NCBI RefSeq assembly: GCF_019931675.1
Contig: NZ_CP082922.1
Location: 3,673,001 to 3,737,000, forward strand
Direction of reading: 5' to 3'
DNA length: 64,000 bases
Origin: Nocardioides rotundus
Lineage (GTDB): Bacteria; Actinomycetota; Actinomycetes; Propionibacteriales; Nocardioidaceae
Shown: one piece after another, positions 25,750-33,242 of the stretch
How positions within the stretch are numbered: position 1 is the first letter of the stretch
Layout: each line of letters begins with the position of its first letter
Program-made: the position numbers and the translations under genes
The notes under the pieces: generated by a model
What the model was told of the DNA's origin: nothing
The model's database searches: none
What the model saw: only the letters and a program-made list of their open reading frames with translations

Positions 25750-26154
25750 GTGCCCACACAGTTGAGGATCGATGGCCGACCCTGGAACCAGAGCGCGGCC
25801 CATCGAGTCTGTATCGTTCTTTTCGCTCTTGCGGTGCTCGTCGCGGCGGCTGTCGTCGGCCTGGTCAGTTCCGCTCAGGCTCAGGGGCTGGAAAGCGGTG
25901 GACGATTCGTCCCTGTGCCCTCCAGCGAGATCGTTAACACCAAAACAGGTGTTGGCGGAAACACCAAGGCCTTCGCCCCCAACGAGACCCGCACCTACGC
26001 GGCGCTGGGCAAAGCGGGTGTCCCGACCCAGAACGTCTCGGCGATCATGGTGTCAATCACCGCGCTCGACGCAACGGTCGAGAGTTCCATGGAGATCGCC
26101 AGCAGCAGCGCCACGTTCACCGACTTCTCCGTTATCCGAATCGAACGACCGTGA
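25750..26154 (+). CDS. small secreted protein with one cell-surface repeat
   Basis: A 134-aa protein with a GTG start and no clear ribosome site. A signal peptide is visible (VCIVLFALAVLVAAAVVGL, cleavage near SAQAQG). The exported part reads RFVPVPSSEIVNTKTGVGG, then GVPTQNVSAIMVSITALDA. This resembles the VRVLDTRTG/GVP-x2-GVSAVxLNVT repeats found in many actinobacterial surface proteins and hydrolases. Only one unit is present, so it may be a truncated or decayed version. Its stop overlaps the next start (GTGA). Confidence 0.55.
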   Translation: MPTQLRIDGRPWNQSAAHRVCIVLFALAVLVAAAVVGLVSSAQAQGLESGGRFVPVPSSEIVNTKTGVGGNTKAFAPNETRTYAALGKAGVPTQNVSAIMVSITALDATVESSMEIASSSATFTDFSVIRIERP

Positions 26155-26630
26155 ACTGGACAGCGCGGACGGCGCCAGGAAATCACAAGGTCAGGCGAAA
26201 GCCGCCTGACATCCGCTGTGACTGGGTGCGCTACGCCACGCGTGGGTGCGTCTACTGGAAGTACCGGCCACGCTTCGTCGCCAACTCGAAGGCATATCCT
26301 CAGAGCGCAGCCATCATCGCCAGGTCGCAGCGAATCAGCGGGGCTGGGGTGGACTTTGCCCTCAGAAGAACAGGTACCACCTCCGTCATTCGGGCTAACC
26401 GCCGAGCAGCCCTAAGAGAATGTCGTAATAGTGGAACGCGGAGAGCAGGACAGGATTGCGACGAATTTCCCTTTGCGTCCACGTGGGATGGGTGCGCACA
26501 GAAGCCTCGCATGTGTCATGCGAGATACATATCGTCCACCGATAATCGTGGCCTCGGCGCGAGGTTGGGAGAGTTCTATCGCAAGGCAAGAGTGTTGGGC
26601 GGCGACTTCTTCTACGTAAAGGTCAGGTAG
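26151..26630 (+). CDS. NucA/NucB-type DNase domain protein
   Basis: A 159-aa protein. Residues 20-42 (IRCDWVRY, RGCVYWKYRPRF) and especially 103-111 (CDEFPFAST), followed by DNRGLGARLGEFY and GGDFFYVKV, match the pattern of extracellular NucA/NucB deoxyribonucleases. These have a CDE(Y/F)PFAS core, a late N-x2-G-x2-L, and end in a hydrophobic strand. It has no signal peptide of its own and its GTG overlaps the upstream secreted-protein gene by four bases in another frame. The two may be halves of one frameshifted secreted nuclease, or a coupled pair. Catalytic activity is not proven. Confidence 0.65.
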   Translation: MNWTARTAPGNHKVRRKPPDIRCDWVRYATRGCVYWKYRPRFVANSKAYPQSAAIIARSQRISGAGVDFALRRTGTTSVIRANRRAALRECRNSGTRRAGQDCDEFPFASTWDGCAQKPRMCHARYISSTDNRGLGARLGEFYRKARVLGGDFFYVKVR

Positions 26631-26633
26631 CGC

Positions 26634-27158
26634 GTGGAGAGTTTTGGGCACGCTAGGATGGCCCTTGCCTCGCTTGCACTACTGCTGACAACTGCTGGGT
26701 GTTCCAGCAGTTCTAGCGAGGCACCAACCACCCAGGTCCCGGAGACTCGGCAGGACTCTGCGAACACGAGGGAGGACGTCAGGAATTGCTGGGTCTTCCT
26801 CCCCAGTGAAGCTCGAGCAGCGCTGACGTTGAGGTCACGAGGGGATGGAAAAGTGATTCTTCTGTCACCAAGCAGTATCCCCTACCCTGCTATCAAAAAC
26901 TCCGAGGGCATGCCCGCAGCCGTGGTTTCGATCATGTATCGCCAACAAGGTGCCGGCGCAGCGCGTGAGGCCATTTTTGTTGATGTTGGAGGTCATAGGT
27001 TCCTTAGTGTCAATGGCGTCGCTCGGAAGGAAACGGCTTGGCCGACCATCGAACGTGATTCATCTGCGCTAGACACGAGGCTCCTTTCTCGACTGCGAGC
27101 CTGCAGATTTCCGGTTGGAGCACTAAATAGAGCCGAGTCGGACCGAGTGAAAGATTAG
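26634..27158 (+). CDS. putative lipoprotein of the nuclease islet
   Basis: A 174-aa protein whose signal ends in a lipobox-like LLLTTAGCSSSSS, so probably membrane anchored. The start is GTG 26634, three bases after the nuclease stop; ATG 26658 is an alternative. The mature part contains two cysteines (RNCWVFLP, LRACRFPV) and no recognised domain. Its 3' end overlaps the convergent gene by 36 bases. Tight linkage to a nuclease suggests an accessory or protective role, which is only a hypothesis. Confidence 0.6.
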   Translation: MESFGHARMALASLALLLTTAGCSSSSSEAPTTQVPETRQDSANTREDVRNCWVFLPSEARAALTLRSRGDGKVILLSPSSIPYPAIKNSEGMPAAVVSIMYRQQGAGAAREAIFVDVGGHRFLSVNGVARKETAWPTIERDSSALDTRLLSRLRACRFPVGALNRAESDRVKD

Positions 27159-28040
27159 CTCCCACTGAGCGCGAAGTTTCGCTACCCACTCGGCAGGCAC
27201 CCCCGAATGCTCTACAAGCACAGAGAGTTTCTCCTCAGGGCTTCTGTTGACCACGGAAAGTGTGAGTGTGGCGGAATCAACCACGAGTTGAAGGTCGGTA
27301 CCGACGTCACGAAAGAGAGACCAGATGGCGTGGAACTGGTCATTGCCACTATCCGTAATATGAGTCCGAATCTCGCCATGGTCGATGTCAAGATACGGAT
27401 CACTCAGAAGAGTCATCCGCTTGTTCGGATAGTCCGAATGAGCGCCCCAGTAGCCACCCCCCTGGGCCCAGGGCCATCCCATTTGGCGCGTGAGCCGGTG
27501 GAATACGTCCGCCTGCTCGCCCGGGTCGAACTCGCCCCTAAACCGCACAGTTCCCATGGATTTCGAGAATGTGTCCACCCCTTCGTACTCAACCACATCG
27601 GTGATGATGGCGCGGGCAGCGTGCTGAGCCCGCTCTCGAATCCCGTCTTCCTTCTGTAAAGTTTCACGGGTTGGAGCGTCATCCCACAAAAGCAGAGATG
27701 GCTGCGGCACAGATGGCCATATCTGAACCAGGAGTCGTTCCGCTGCCGGCGCGTCCAAACCGGCCGATAGTGCGTTCTCGAGAGCAGCAGCGCGCGTGCG
27801 ACCGCCAACCAGCAGGCGAATACGGTAGTCCCCAGGTTTGGCTGTCACCGACAACGACTCGCCTTCCACCAGTTCTTCGACTGCCAAACCGATGACACTG
27901 TGAACGCTAAACTCAAGCGCTCCATCCCAATCATGATTGACAGGGACGATTGGTGTCGAGTCTGACTTTTGAACTTGTACGTCAACCTTCGAGTACTGCC
28001 TTGCGAAAAGGATCCAGAGTTCGCCGAGGTCTCTCGGCAT
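27123..28040 (-). CDS. conserved hypothetical protein of the nuclease islet
   Basis: A 305-aa protein without signal peptide or membrane segment. The stretch LSVTAKPGDYRIRLLVGGR, then RLLVQIWPSVPQPSLLLWDD, recalls actinobacterial hypothetical proteins that share a 'PG-x-YR(V/I)R...(L/V)QxWP' core. The C-terminal half (GWPWAQGGGYWGAHSD; SLFRDVGTDLQLVVDS) has no motif I know. Codon use is AT-richer than in neighbours. I considered a nuclease inhibitor such as ComJ/Nin because of the adjacent NucA/NucB domain, but the resemblance is too weak to call. Confidence 0.55.
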   Translation of the reverse strand: MPRDLGELWILFARQYSKVDVQVQKSDSTPIVPVNHDWDGALEFSVHSVIGLAVEELVEGESLSVTAKPGDYRIRLLVGGRTRAAALENALSAGLDAPAAERLLVQIWPSVPQPSLLLWDDAPTRETLQKEDGIRERAQHAARAIITDVVEYEGVDTFSKSMGTVRFRGEFDPGEQADVFHRLTRQMGWPWAQGGGYWGAHSDYPNKRMTLLSDPYLDIDHGEIRTHITDSGNDQFHAIWSLFRDVGTDLQLVVDSATLTLSVVNRSPEEKLSVLVEHSGVPAEWVAKLRAQWELIFHSVRLGSI

Positions 28041-28404
28041 TTCTGCAAAAGAGTTGTTGGGTAGGGGTAAGCAACGTTCAGCGTTGATTTATGGGGATCG
28101 CGCAGCGCCAAGGCGCACGCGTCGCTTTGTAGAACTGCTGAGTTGGGCTGAGTTTCGGACACGGTCTCCCTACTGTCTCCGGTTTTCCGCTTGCCGGTGC
28201 CGAACATATCGTTCGACACTCGTACCACTTGGCGATGACGGCGATGCGATAAGCCGCTGCAAGCGGTGGCTTTGACTTGGTCTTCGGGCCGCTCGGGCTC
28301 AGCGTGAGCGGTGGAGTCGGCCATATTGCCACAGCCCGGCACCTTGTGTGCGCCCCCATTGGACAATCATCTGCTGCAAGGGAGGACTCCGCCGAAGGAA
28401 TCGG
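28041..28404. other. 364-bp gap without a convincing gene
   Basis: This gap between the islet gene and sppA has lower GC than the sppA side. Short open frames exist on both strands, but none has a ribosome site, a recognisable domain or convincing codon bias. A minus-strand stretch with GCGNMADSTAHAEP faintly resembles a lipobox region and could be a decayed lipoprotein. The return to high GC occurs at about 28400, which I take as the islet boundary. Confidence 0.5.
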
Positions 28405-29628
28405 TCAGCGGCAGAGGTTGGCGACCTGCACGTGCACCGCCATCACCGCCGCACCTCCGGCGCACACCTCGCTGCGCCGGATCGCCGCGGCCGCCCGGTC
28501 CAGCTGCGCCTGCGTCGGCTCGGCGTCGGAGCGGGCCGAGGTCAGCGACTCCAGGAAGCCCAGCGGGGCGGGGGCGACGATCCGCGTGTCATCGGGGTCG
28601 CCGCCGGCGATCTCGGCCGCGCGACGGAAGGCCTCGTCGGCCCCGCGCTCGGTGTCGATCAGCCCGTTGTCGATCGCCTGCCGCGGGGAGTAGATGTAGG
28701 CACCGATGTCGTTGCGGATGACCCGCTCCGGGATCCCGCGGCCGTCGGAGACGTGGTTGACGAAGGCGTCGTACTCATCGTCCATCCCTGCGCTGATCAC
28801 CCGCCGCTCCTCCGGCGTGATGGCCCGCCAGGGGTTGCCGAAGTCCTTGCCCTTGCCCTTGGTGAAGTACTCCTGCGTGATCCCGCCATCGGTGGTCACA
28901 CCGCCGCCGAGCAGGCCGCCCTCGATCGCGGTGACATCGCGGTAGCGCTGCAGCGGGCCGAGGATCACGCCGATGCTGCCGATCATCGTGCCGTGGTCGG
29001 CGATCACCTGGTCGGCGCCGGCCATGGCATACATCCCGCCCGAGGCGGACATGCCGCGGACGAACGCGACCACCGGCTGCCCGGTGCGGTTCTGGTAGCG
29101 CGTGACCGCGTCGGCGATCGCCCTGCTGCCGGTGATGGTGCCGCCAGGGGTGTCCATGGAGAGGAGTACGGCGTCCGCGTCGCCCTTGTCCATCGCGTCG
29201 AGCTGCTCGGCCACGTCGTAGCCGTAGGTGCCGAGCCCGAAGAGCCCGACGCCGCCGCTGCCGGAGTCGGTGAGGATCGGGCCGGTCACCGCGATCTCCC
29301 GGATCGTGGTGCTGGCGTCCTCGGGACCCCACACCGTCTCCAGCGGCGTGCCCTCGCTCGTCGAAGGCGCGCTGGTCACGGTGCTGCCGATCAGTGCCAG
29401 CAGGCCGGCGAGCAGGGCGAAGCCGACGACGCCCACGATCATCGCGATCAGCCCGGCGCCCAGGGCCGCGCCGGCGCCGAGGCCGAAACCGCGCTTGAAG
29501 CCGCCCGGGGGCTGCGGGGGCGCGGGCGGGCCGGCCGGGACCGGCGTCCGCGGCGGCGGGTAGGCCGGCGGAGGAGCCTGGGCGGCCGGCGCCTGCGGCG
29601 GCGGGGCGTCGTCGGGCGTGCGGTCCAT
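28405..29628 (-). CDS. sppA: signal peptide peptidase SppA-type protease (S49)
   Basis: A 407-aa membrane-anchored protease. Residues 1-45 are Pro/Ala-rich and cytoplasmic, followed by a hydrophobic anchor at about 52-82. The S49 domain has MDTPGGTITGS, the nucleophile region VRGMSASGGMYAMAGAD (Ser196) and IGSIGVI. The general-base Lys probably lies in FTKGKGKDFG by analogy with B. subtilis SppA. It degrades residual signal peptides and possibly other membrane peptides. It starts 11 bases after the rimK stop, so the two are co-transcribed. Confidence 0.9.
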   Translation of the reverse strand: MDRTPDDAPPPQAPAAQAPPPAYPPPRTPVPAGPPAPPQPPGGFKRGFGLGAGAALGAGLIAMIVGVVGFALLAGLLALIGSTVTSAPSTSEGTPLETVWGPEDASTTIREIAVTGPILTDSGSGGVGLFGLGTYGYDVAEQLDAMDKGDADAVLLSMDTPGGTITGSRAIADAVTRYQNRTGQPVVAFVRGMSASGGMYAMAGADQVIADHGTMIGSIGVILGPLQRYRDVTAIEGGLLGGGVTTDGGITQEYFTKGKGKDFGNPWRAITPEERRVISAGMDDEYDAFVNHVSDGRGIPERVIRNDIGAYIYSPRQAIDNGLIDTERGADEAFRRAAEIAGGDPDDTRIVAPAPLGFLESLTSARSDAEPTQAQLDRAAAAIRRSEVCAGGAAVMAVHVQVANLCR

Positions 29629-29639
29629 GTCGGTGCTCC

Positions 29640-30833
29640 TCAGTCCTCGCCGTGGATCGGCTGCTTGGGCAGCTTCTTCACCCGGTGCCGTCGCTTGCGC
29701 CGGGTCGGGATCATCCCACGCATCTCCTCCAGCTTGCCGAAGCAGAGCAACCGGTCGTCGGCCTGCAGGGTGTGGCTGTTGCGCGGGTTCGGGATCACCC
29801 GCGAGCCGCGGTTGAGGGTGAGGACGGTGATGTCCCGCTCCCCCAGCCCGGACTCGCCGATGGTCTTCCCGACGATGTCGGCGTCGCCGTGGACGAGCAG
29901 CTCGGCCACGCCGTACCCCGTCGACACCGAGAGCCGCTGCCGCACGTCGATCTGCGGGAAGGCCACCTGGTTGTCGATGTAGTCGATGATCGCGCCGGCC
30001 ACGTCCAGCTTGGTGGCCGTCTCGATCCCCTCCAGACCGGGCGAGGAGTTGACCTCCATCACCAGCGGCCCGTCCCTGCCCTCGAGCATGTCGACGCCCG
30101 CGACCTTGAGGCCCATGATCTGCGCGGCGCGCACAGCCGTGGACTCGAACTCCTCGTCCAGCTCGACCCGCTCGACCGACCCGCCGCGGTGCACGTTGGA
30201 GCGGAACTCGTCCCCCTTGGCGACCCGGCGCATCGCGGCGACGACCCGGTCGCCGACGACGAGCGCCCGGATGTCGCGGCCCTTGGACTCCTTGACGAAC
30301 CGCTGGATCAGCACCTGCTGCTTGGTCGACTGCAGCGTCTCGATGATCGCCTCCGCGACCTTGATGTCTGGGGCCAGGATGACGCCGATGCCCTGGGTGC
30401 CCTCGAGCAGCTTGATCACCACCGGCGCCCCGCCGACCATCTCGATCGCCGGGATCACGTCGGCGCGGTCGCGGACGAACGCCGTGGCGGGCATGCCGAT
30501 GCTGTGCCGGGACAGGATCTGCGTGGCGCGCAGCTTGTCGCGGGAGTTGGTGATGCCGTACGCCGGGTTCGGGGTGTAGACGTCCATCTGCTCGAACTGC
30601 CGGACGACCGCCGTGCCGAAGTAGGTGATGGAGTTCCCGATCCGCGGCAGGATCGCGTCGTAGTCGCTCAGCGGCTTGCCCCGGAACTGCAGGTCAGGCT
30701 CGTCGCCGGACAGGTCGATGCTGAACCGCAGGGTGTTGAGCACCTTGACGTCGTGGCCGCGGTCGAGCGCGGCGGTGCGCAGCCGCTGGGTGCTGTAGGA
30801 GCGCGGCGCGCGGGAGAGGATGGCGAGCTTCAT
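29640..30833 (-). CDS. rimK: RimK-type ATP-grasp ligase with C-terminal RCK_C domain
   Basis: A 397-aa protein. Residues 1-95 are the RimK N-terminal domain and about 96-290 the ATP-grasp fold (PVVIKLLEGTQGIGVIL, LIQRFVKESKGRDIRALVVG, VMEVNSSPGLEGIE). RimK adds glutamates to ribosomal protein S6 or makes poly-glutamate. Residues 300-372 (LLVHGDADIVGKTIGES, VIPNPRNSHTLQADDRLLCFG) form a TrkA-C/RCK_C regulatory domain, which binds small ligands in potassium channels. A Lys/Arg-rich tail follows. A RimB-type protease gene starts 117 bp away on the other strand. The fusion suggests ligand-controlled ligation. Confidence 0.88.
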   Translation of the reverse strand: MKLAILSRAPRSYSTQRLRTAALDRGHDVKVLNTLRFSIDLSGDEPDLQFRGKPLSDYDAILPRIGNSITYFGTAVVRQFEQMDVYTPNPAYGITNSRDKLRATQILSRHSIGMPATAFVRDRADVIPAIEMVGGAPVVIKLLEGTQGIGVILAPDIKVAEAIIETLQSTKQQVLIQRFVKESKGRDIRALVVGDRVVAAMRRVAKGDEFRSNVHRGGSVERVELDEEFESTAVRAAQIMGLKVAGVDMLEGRDGPLVMEVNSSPGLEGIETATKLDVAGAIIDYIDNQVAFPQIDVRQRLSVSTGYGVAELLVHGDADIVGKTIGESGLGERDITVLTLNRGSRVIPNPRNSHTLQADDRLLCFGKLEEMRGMIPTRRKRRHRVKKLPKQPIHGED

Positions 30834-30950
30834 TCGTCACGACCTGATGGATCGGCGGCGGCGGACAGCGCCCCATACAAGCACAGCGGTACGGCGCCTC
30901 CGGCAGTCGCCCACGACCCCGCCGCCGGCCACCTGACAAGATGACCCGCG

Positions 30951-31427
30951 ATGAGCACCGACCACGTCTCGCCCACCGTCGCCGGCTGGCGGGAGTGGGT
31001 CTCGCTGCCGGGCTGCGACGTCCCGTGGATCAAGGCCAAGCTGGACACCGGGGCCCGCTCGTCGGCGATCCACGCCTTCGACCTCACCGAGCTCGAGCGG
31101 GACGGCGAGCTGTGGGTGCGGTTCTCCATCCATCCGTGGCAGCGCACCGACGACGACGTCGCGGTGGTCACCTGCCCGGTGGTCGACCGGCGCGAGGTGC
31201 GCAGCTCCAACGGGCAGACCGAGGAGCGCTACGCGGTGCGGATGGACGTGACGCTGGTCGGGCGCACGATCACCACCGAGATGACCCTGAGCAACCGGGA
31301 CGAGATGGGCTTCCGGATGCTCATCGGCCGCGAGGCGCTCGCGCAGGGGTTCCTCGTGGACTCGGCGCGCTCCTATGCCGGCGGCCGGCCGCGACGCGCC
31401 GTACGCCGGAAGAACTGGGGCAAGTGA
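30951..31427 (+). CDS. rimB: RimB-type retropepsin-like protease
   Basis: A 158-aa protein of the 'ATP-dependent zinc protease' PF05618 family. The single aspartic-protease-like motif is KAKLDTGARSSAIHA, and MGFRMLIGREAL lies near the end. In Pseudomonas, RimB is encoded with RimK and trims the glutamate tail added by RimK. Adjacency to a divergent rimK supports the same partnership. The stop overlaps the next start (TGATG), coupling it to the zinc hydrolase. Confidence 0.85.
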   Translation: MSTDHVSPTVAGWREWVSLPGCDVPWIKAKLDTGARSSAIHAFDLTELERDGELWVRFSIHPWQRTDDDVAVVTCPVVDRREVRSSNGQTEERYAVRMDVTLVGRTITTEMTLSNRDEMGFRMLIGREALAQGFLVDSARSYAGGRPRRAVRRKNWGK

Positions 31428-32374
31428 TGCCGCGCGAGTCCTTCCCGATGGGCTCGGTCCGCATCCGGCCCGGGACGGTCCGCAACCTGGAGCTGCCGAT
31501 CACCAAGCTGGTCACCGGCGCCGACGTGAGCCTGCCGGTGCGCGTCGTGCACGGGCGCGAGGACGGCCCGACGGTCTGGGTGGACGCCGCGATCCACGGC
31601 GACGAGGTCAACGGCGTCGAGGTGATCCGGCAGATGATGGCCGGCCTGGACCCCAAGACGTTCCGCGGCACGCTGATCGCCGTACCCGTGGTCAACGTGC
31701 TCGGCTTCATGAACGGCGACCGCTACCTGCCCGACCGGCGCGACCTCAACCGGTCCTTCCCCGGGTCGGGGCGGGGCTCGCTGGCCAGCCGGATCGCGCA
31801 CCTGTTCATGACCGAGGTGGTGGACAAGTGCGAGGTCGGGATCGACCTGCACACCGGTGCCGACCGGCGCAGCAACCTGCCGCAGATCCGGGCGGACCTC
31901 GACGACCGCCGCACCCACGAGCTGGCCGAGCGCTTCGGGGCGCCGGTGATGCTGCACGCGAAGATCCGCGACGGCTCGCTGCGGCACGCGGCCCGCGAGC
32001 GCGGGGCGACCGTGCTGCTCTACGAGGCCGGGGAGAACCTGCGGTTCGACGACTACGCCGTGGACGCCGGTGTCGTGGGAGTACGTCGCGTCCTGGCGGC
32101 GCTCGGCATGGTCGAGGACGACCCCGGGCCGGCCGACCCGCCCAGCCGCGAGTGCCGGCAGAGCTCGTGGGTCCGCGCCCGGCGCACCGGGATCCTCCGG
32201 CTGGACGCGCACCTGGGCCAGGAGGTCGCCGACGGCGAGCGCCTGGGCAGCCTGGTCGACTCCTTCGGCAAGACCCTGCGTGCGGTCTACGCCAACCGCA
32301 GCGGCGTGGTCATCGGCCGCAACGAGGCGCCGCTGGTGAACTCCGGCGACGCCATCGTGCACATAGCCTGGTGA
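31427..32374 (+). CDS. succinylglutamate desuccinylase/aspartoacylase-family zinc hydrolase
   Basis: A 315-aa enzyme of the M14-like AstE/AspA family. The zinc ligands are visible in WVDAAIHGDEVNGVE (His and Glu) and GIDLHTGADRR (His). RRDLNRSFPGSG gives the substrate-carboxylate region and VLLYEAGENLRFD the catalytic Glu. A C-terminal beta domain follows. Family members cleave N-acyl amino acids. Next to rimK and rimB, a glutamyl or gamma-linked substrate is conceivable but not shown. ATG 31427 shares one base with the rimB stop. Confidence 0.87.
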   Translation: MPRESFPMGSVRIRPGTVRNLELPITKLVTGADVSLPVRVVHGREDGPTVWVDAAIHGDEVNGVEVIRQMMAGLDPKTFRGTLIAVPVVNVLGFMNGDRYLPDRRDLNRSFPGSGRGSLASRIAHLFMTEVVDKCEVGIDLHTGADRRSNLPQIRADLDDRRTHELAERFGAPVMLHAKIRDGSLRHAARERGATVLLYEAGENLRFDDYAVDAGVVGVRRVLAALGMVEDDPGPADPPSRECRQSSWVRARRTGILRLDAHLGQEVADGERLGSLVDSFGKTLRAVYANRSGVVIGRNEAPLVNSGDAIVHIAW

Positions 32375-32376
32375 GC

Positions 32377-33129
32377 ATGCGCGTCGAGACGGTGGGATAC
32401 GCCGCGGTCAAGGGCACCCGGCACCTGACCCGCGACCGGGTCGAGCTGACCGGGGCCGGCGTGGTCGGCGACCGGCGGTGGTGCTTCGTCGACGTGGCCG
32501 CCGGGCAGGTGCTGCGCACCGTGCAGAACCCCGCGCTGGTCACCGTCGAGGTGCGGGTCGACGGGGACGTGCTGACCCTCTCCGCGCCGGGGCTGCCCAC
32601 CGCGTCGGGGGTCCCGGAGCCGACCGGGGAGACCGTCGCGTGCGACTACTGGGGGCGGTCGGTCCCGGTCGCGCTGCTCGACGGGCCGCACAGCGACCTC
32701 GGCGCGCGGCTGCTCGACCGGCCGGTCCGGCTGGCCGAGGCGCCGCCGGGCGAGGTCGTCTACGCCGGCGCGGTGAGTGTCGTCGCCGTCGAGTCGCTGA
32801 CGGCGCTGGGTGACCGGCTCGGGGTGGCGGTCGACGGACAGCGGTTCCGGCCCAGCCTGGTGCTGCGGACCGGCGAGGCGGCCTTCGCCGAGGAGGAGTG
32901 GGTGGGCCGCGACCTCGCCGTGGGCGATGCCGTGGTCAGGTTGAGGCGCCGTACTCCTCGATGCGCGGTGACCGCGCTCGACCCCGCCACGGGCGAGCGC
33001 GACCTGCCGATGCTCACGGCGCTGGCCGAGCGCCCGCTCACCGAGAGCCGGGAGCCGGGCTTCGGGCTGGACGGCGACGTGCTCCGGCCCGGCGTCGTGC
33101 GCCCCGGCGATGGTGTGACCTGGGGCTGA
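32377..33129 (+). CDS. MOSC-domain protein
   Basis: A 250-aa protein with an N-terminal MOSC beta-barrel (VKGTRHLTRDRVELTGAGVVGDRRWCFVD) and a MOSC core (VSVVAVESLTALGDRLG, RFRPSLVLRTG, RRRTPRCAVTALDPATGERD). MOSC proteins handle sulfur with molybdenum cofactor, as in mARC and YcbX. The conserved Cys in TPRCAVT is the likely Mo ligand. ATG 32377 was chosen; GTG 32371, overlapping the upstream stop by four bases, is equally possible. It appears to be the last gene of the rimB unit. Confidence 0.87.
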   Translation: MRVETVGYAAVKGTRHLTRDRVELTGAGVVGDRRWCFVDVAAGQVLRTVQNPALVTVEVRVDGDVLTLSAPGLPTASGVPEPTGETVACDYWGRSVPVALLDGPHSDLGARLLDRPVRLAEAPPGEVVYAGAVSVVAVESLTALGDRLGVAVDGQRFRPSLVLRTGEAAFAEEEWVGRDLAVGDAVVRLRRRTPRCAVTALDPATGERDLPMLTALAERPLTESREPGFGLDGDVLRPGVVRPGDGVTWG

Positions 33130-33207
33130 GGACTCCCGATCCGCCCGAGACCGGCGTATCGTCGGGTGGATGGGAACTGACAGTCACGAAGGGGTCAGCC
33201 GGGTGCG

Positions 33208-33225
33208 CTGAGACCCCCGTCTCAG
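33208..33225 (+). terminator. short hairpin between MOSC and AraC genes
   Basis: CTGAGAC and GTCTCAG are inverted around CCCC. The hairpin ends 17 bases before the AraC-family start. It could end the upstream transcript or act as an operator for the regulator. No T-tract is visible. Confidence 0.4.
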
Positions 33226-33242
33226 GACGGCGGGTGCACGGC

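Noticed and set aside
27207-27659. 150-codon plus-strand frame inside the islet
   Set aside because: The opposite strand encodes a longer 305-aa frame with a recognisable core; this frame has no domain or ribosome site.
28054-28366. Several short frames in the gap before sppA
   Set aside because: None has start signals, domain content or codon bias; listed as a gap.
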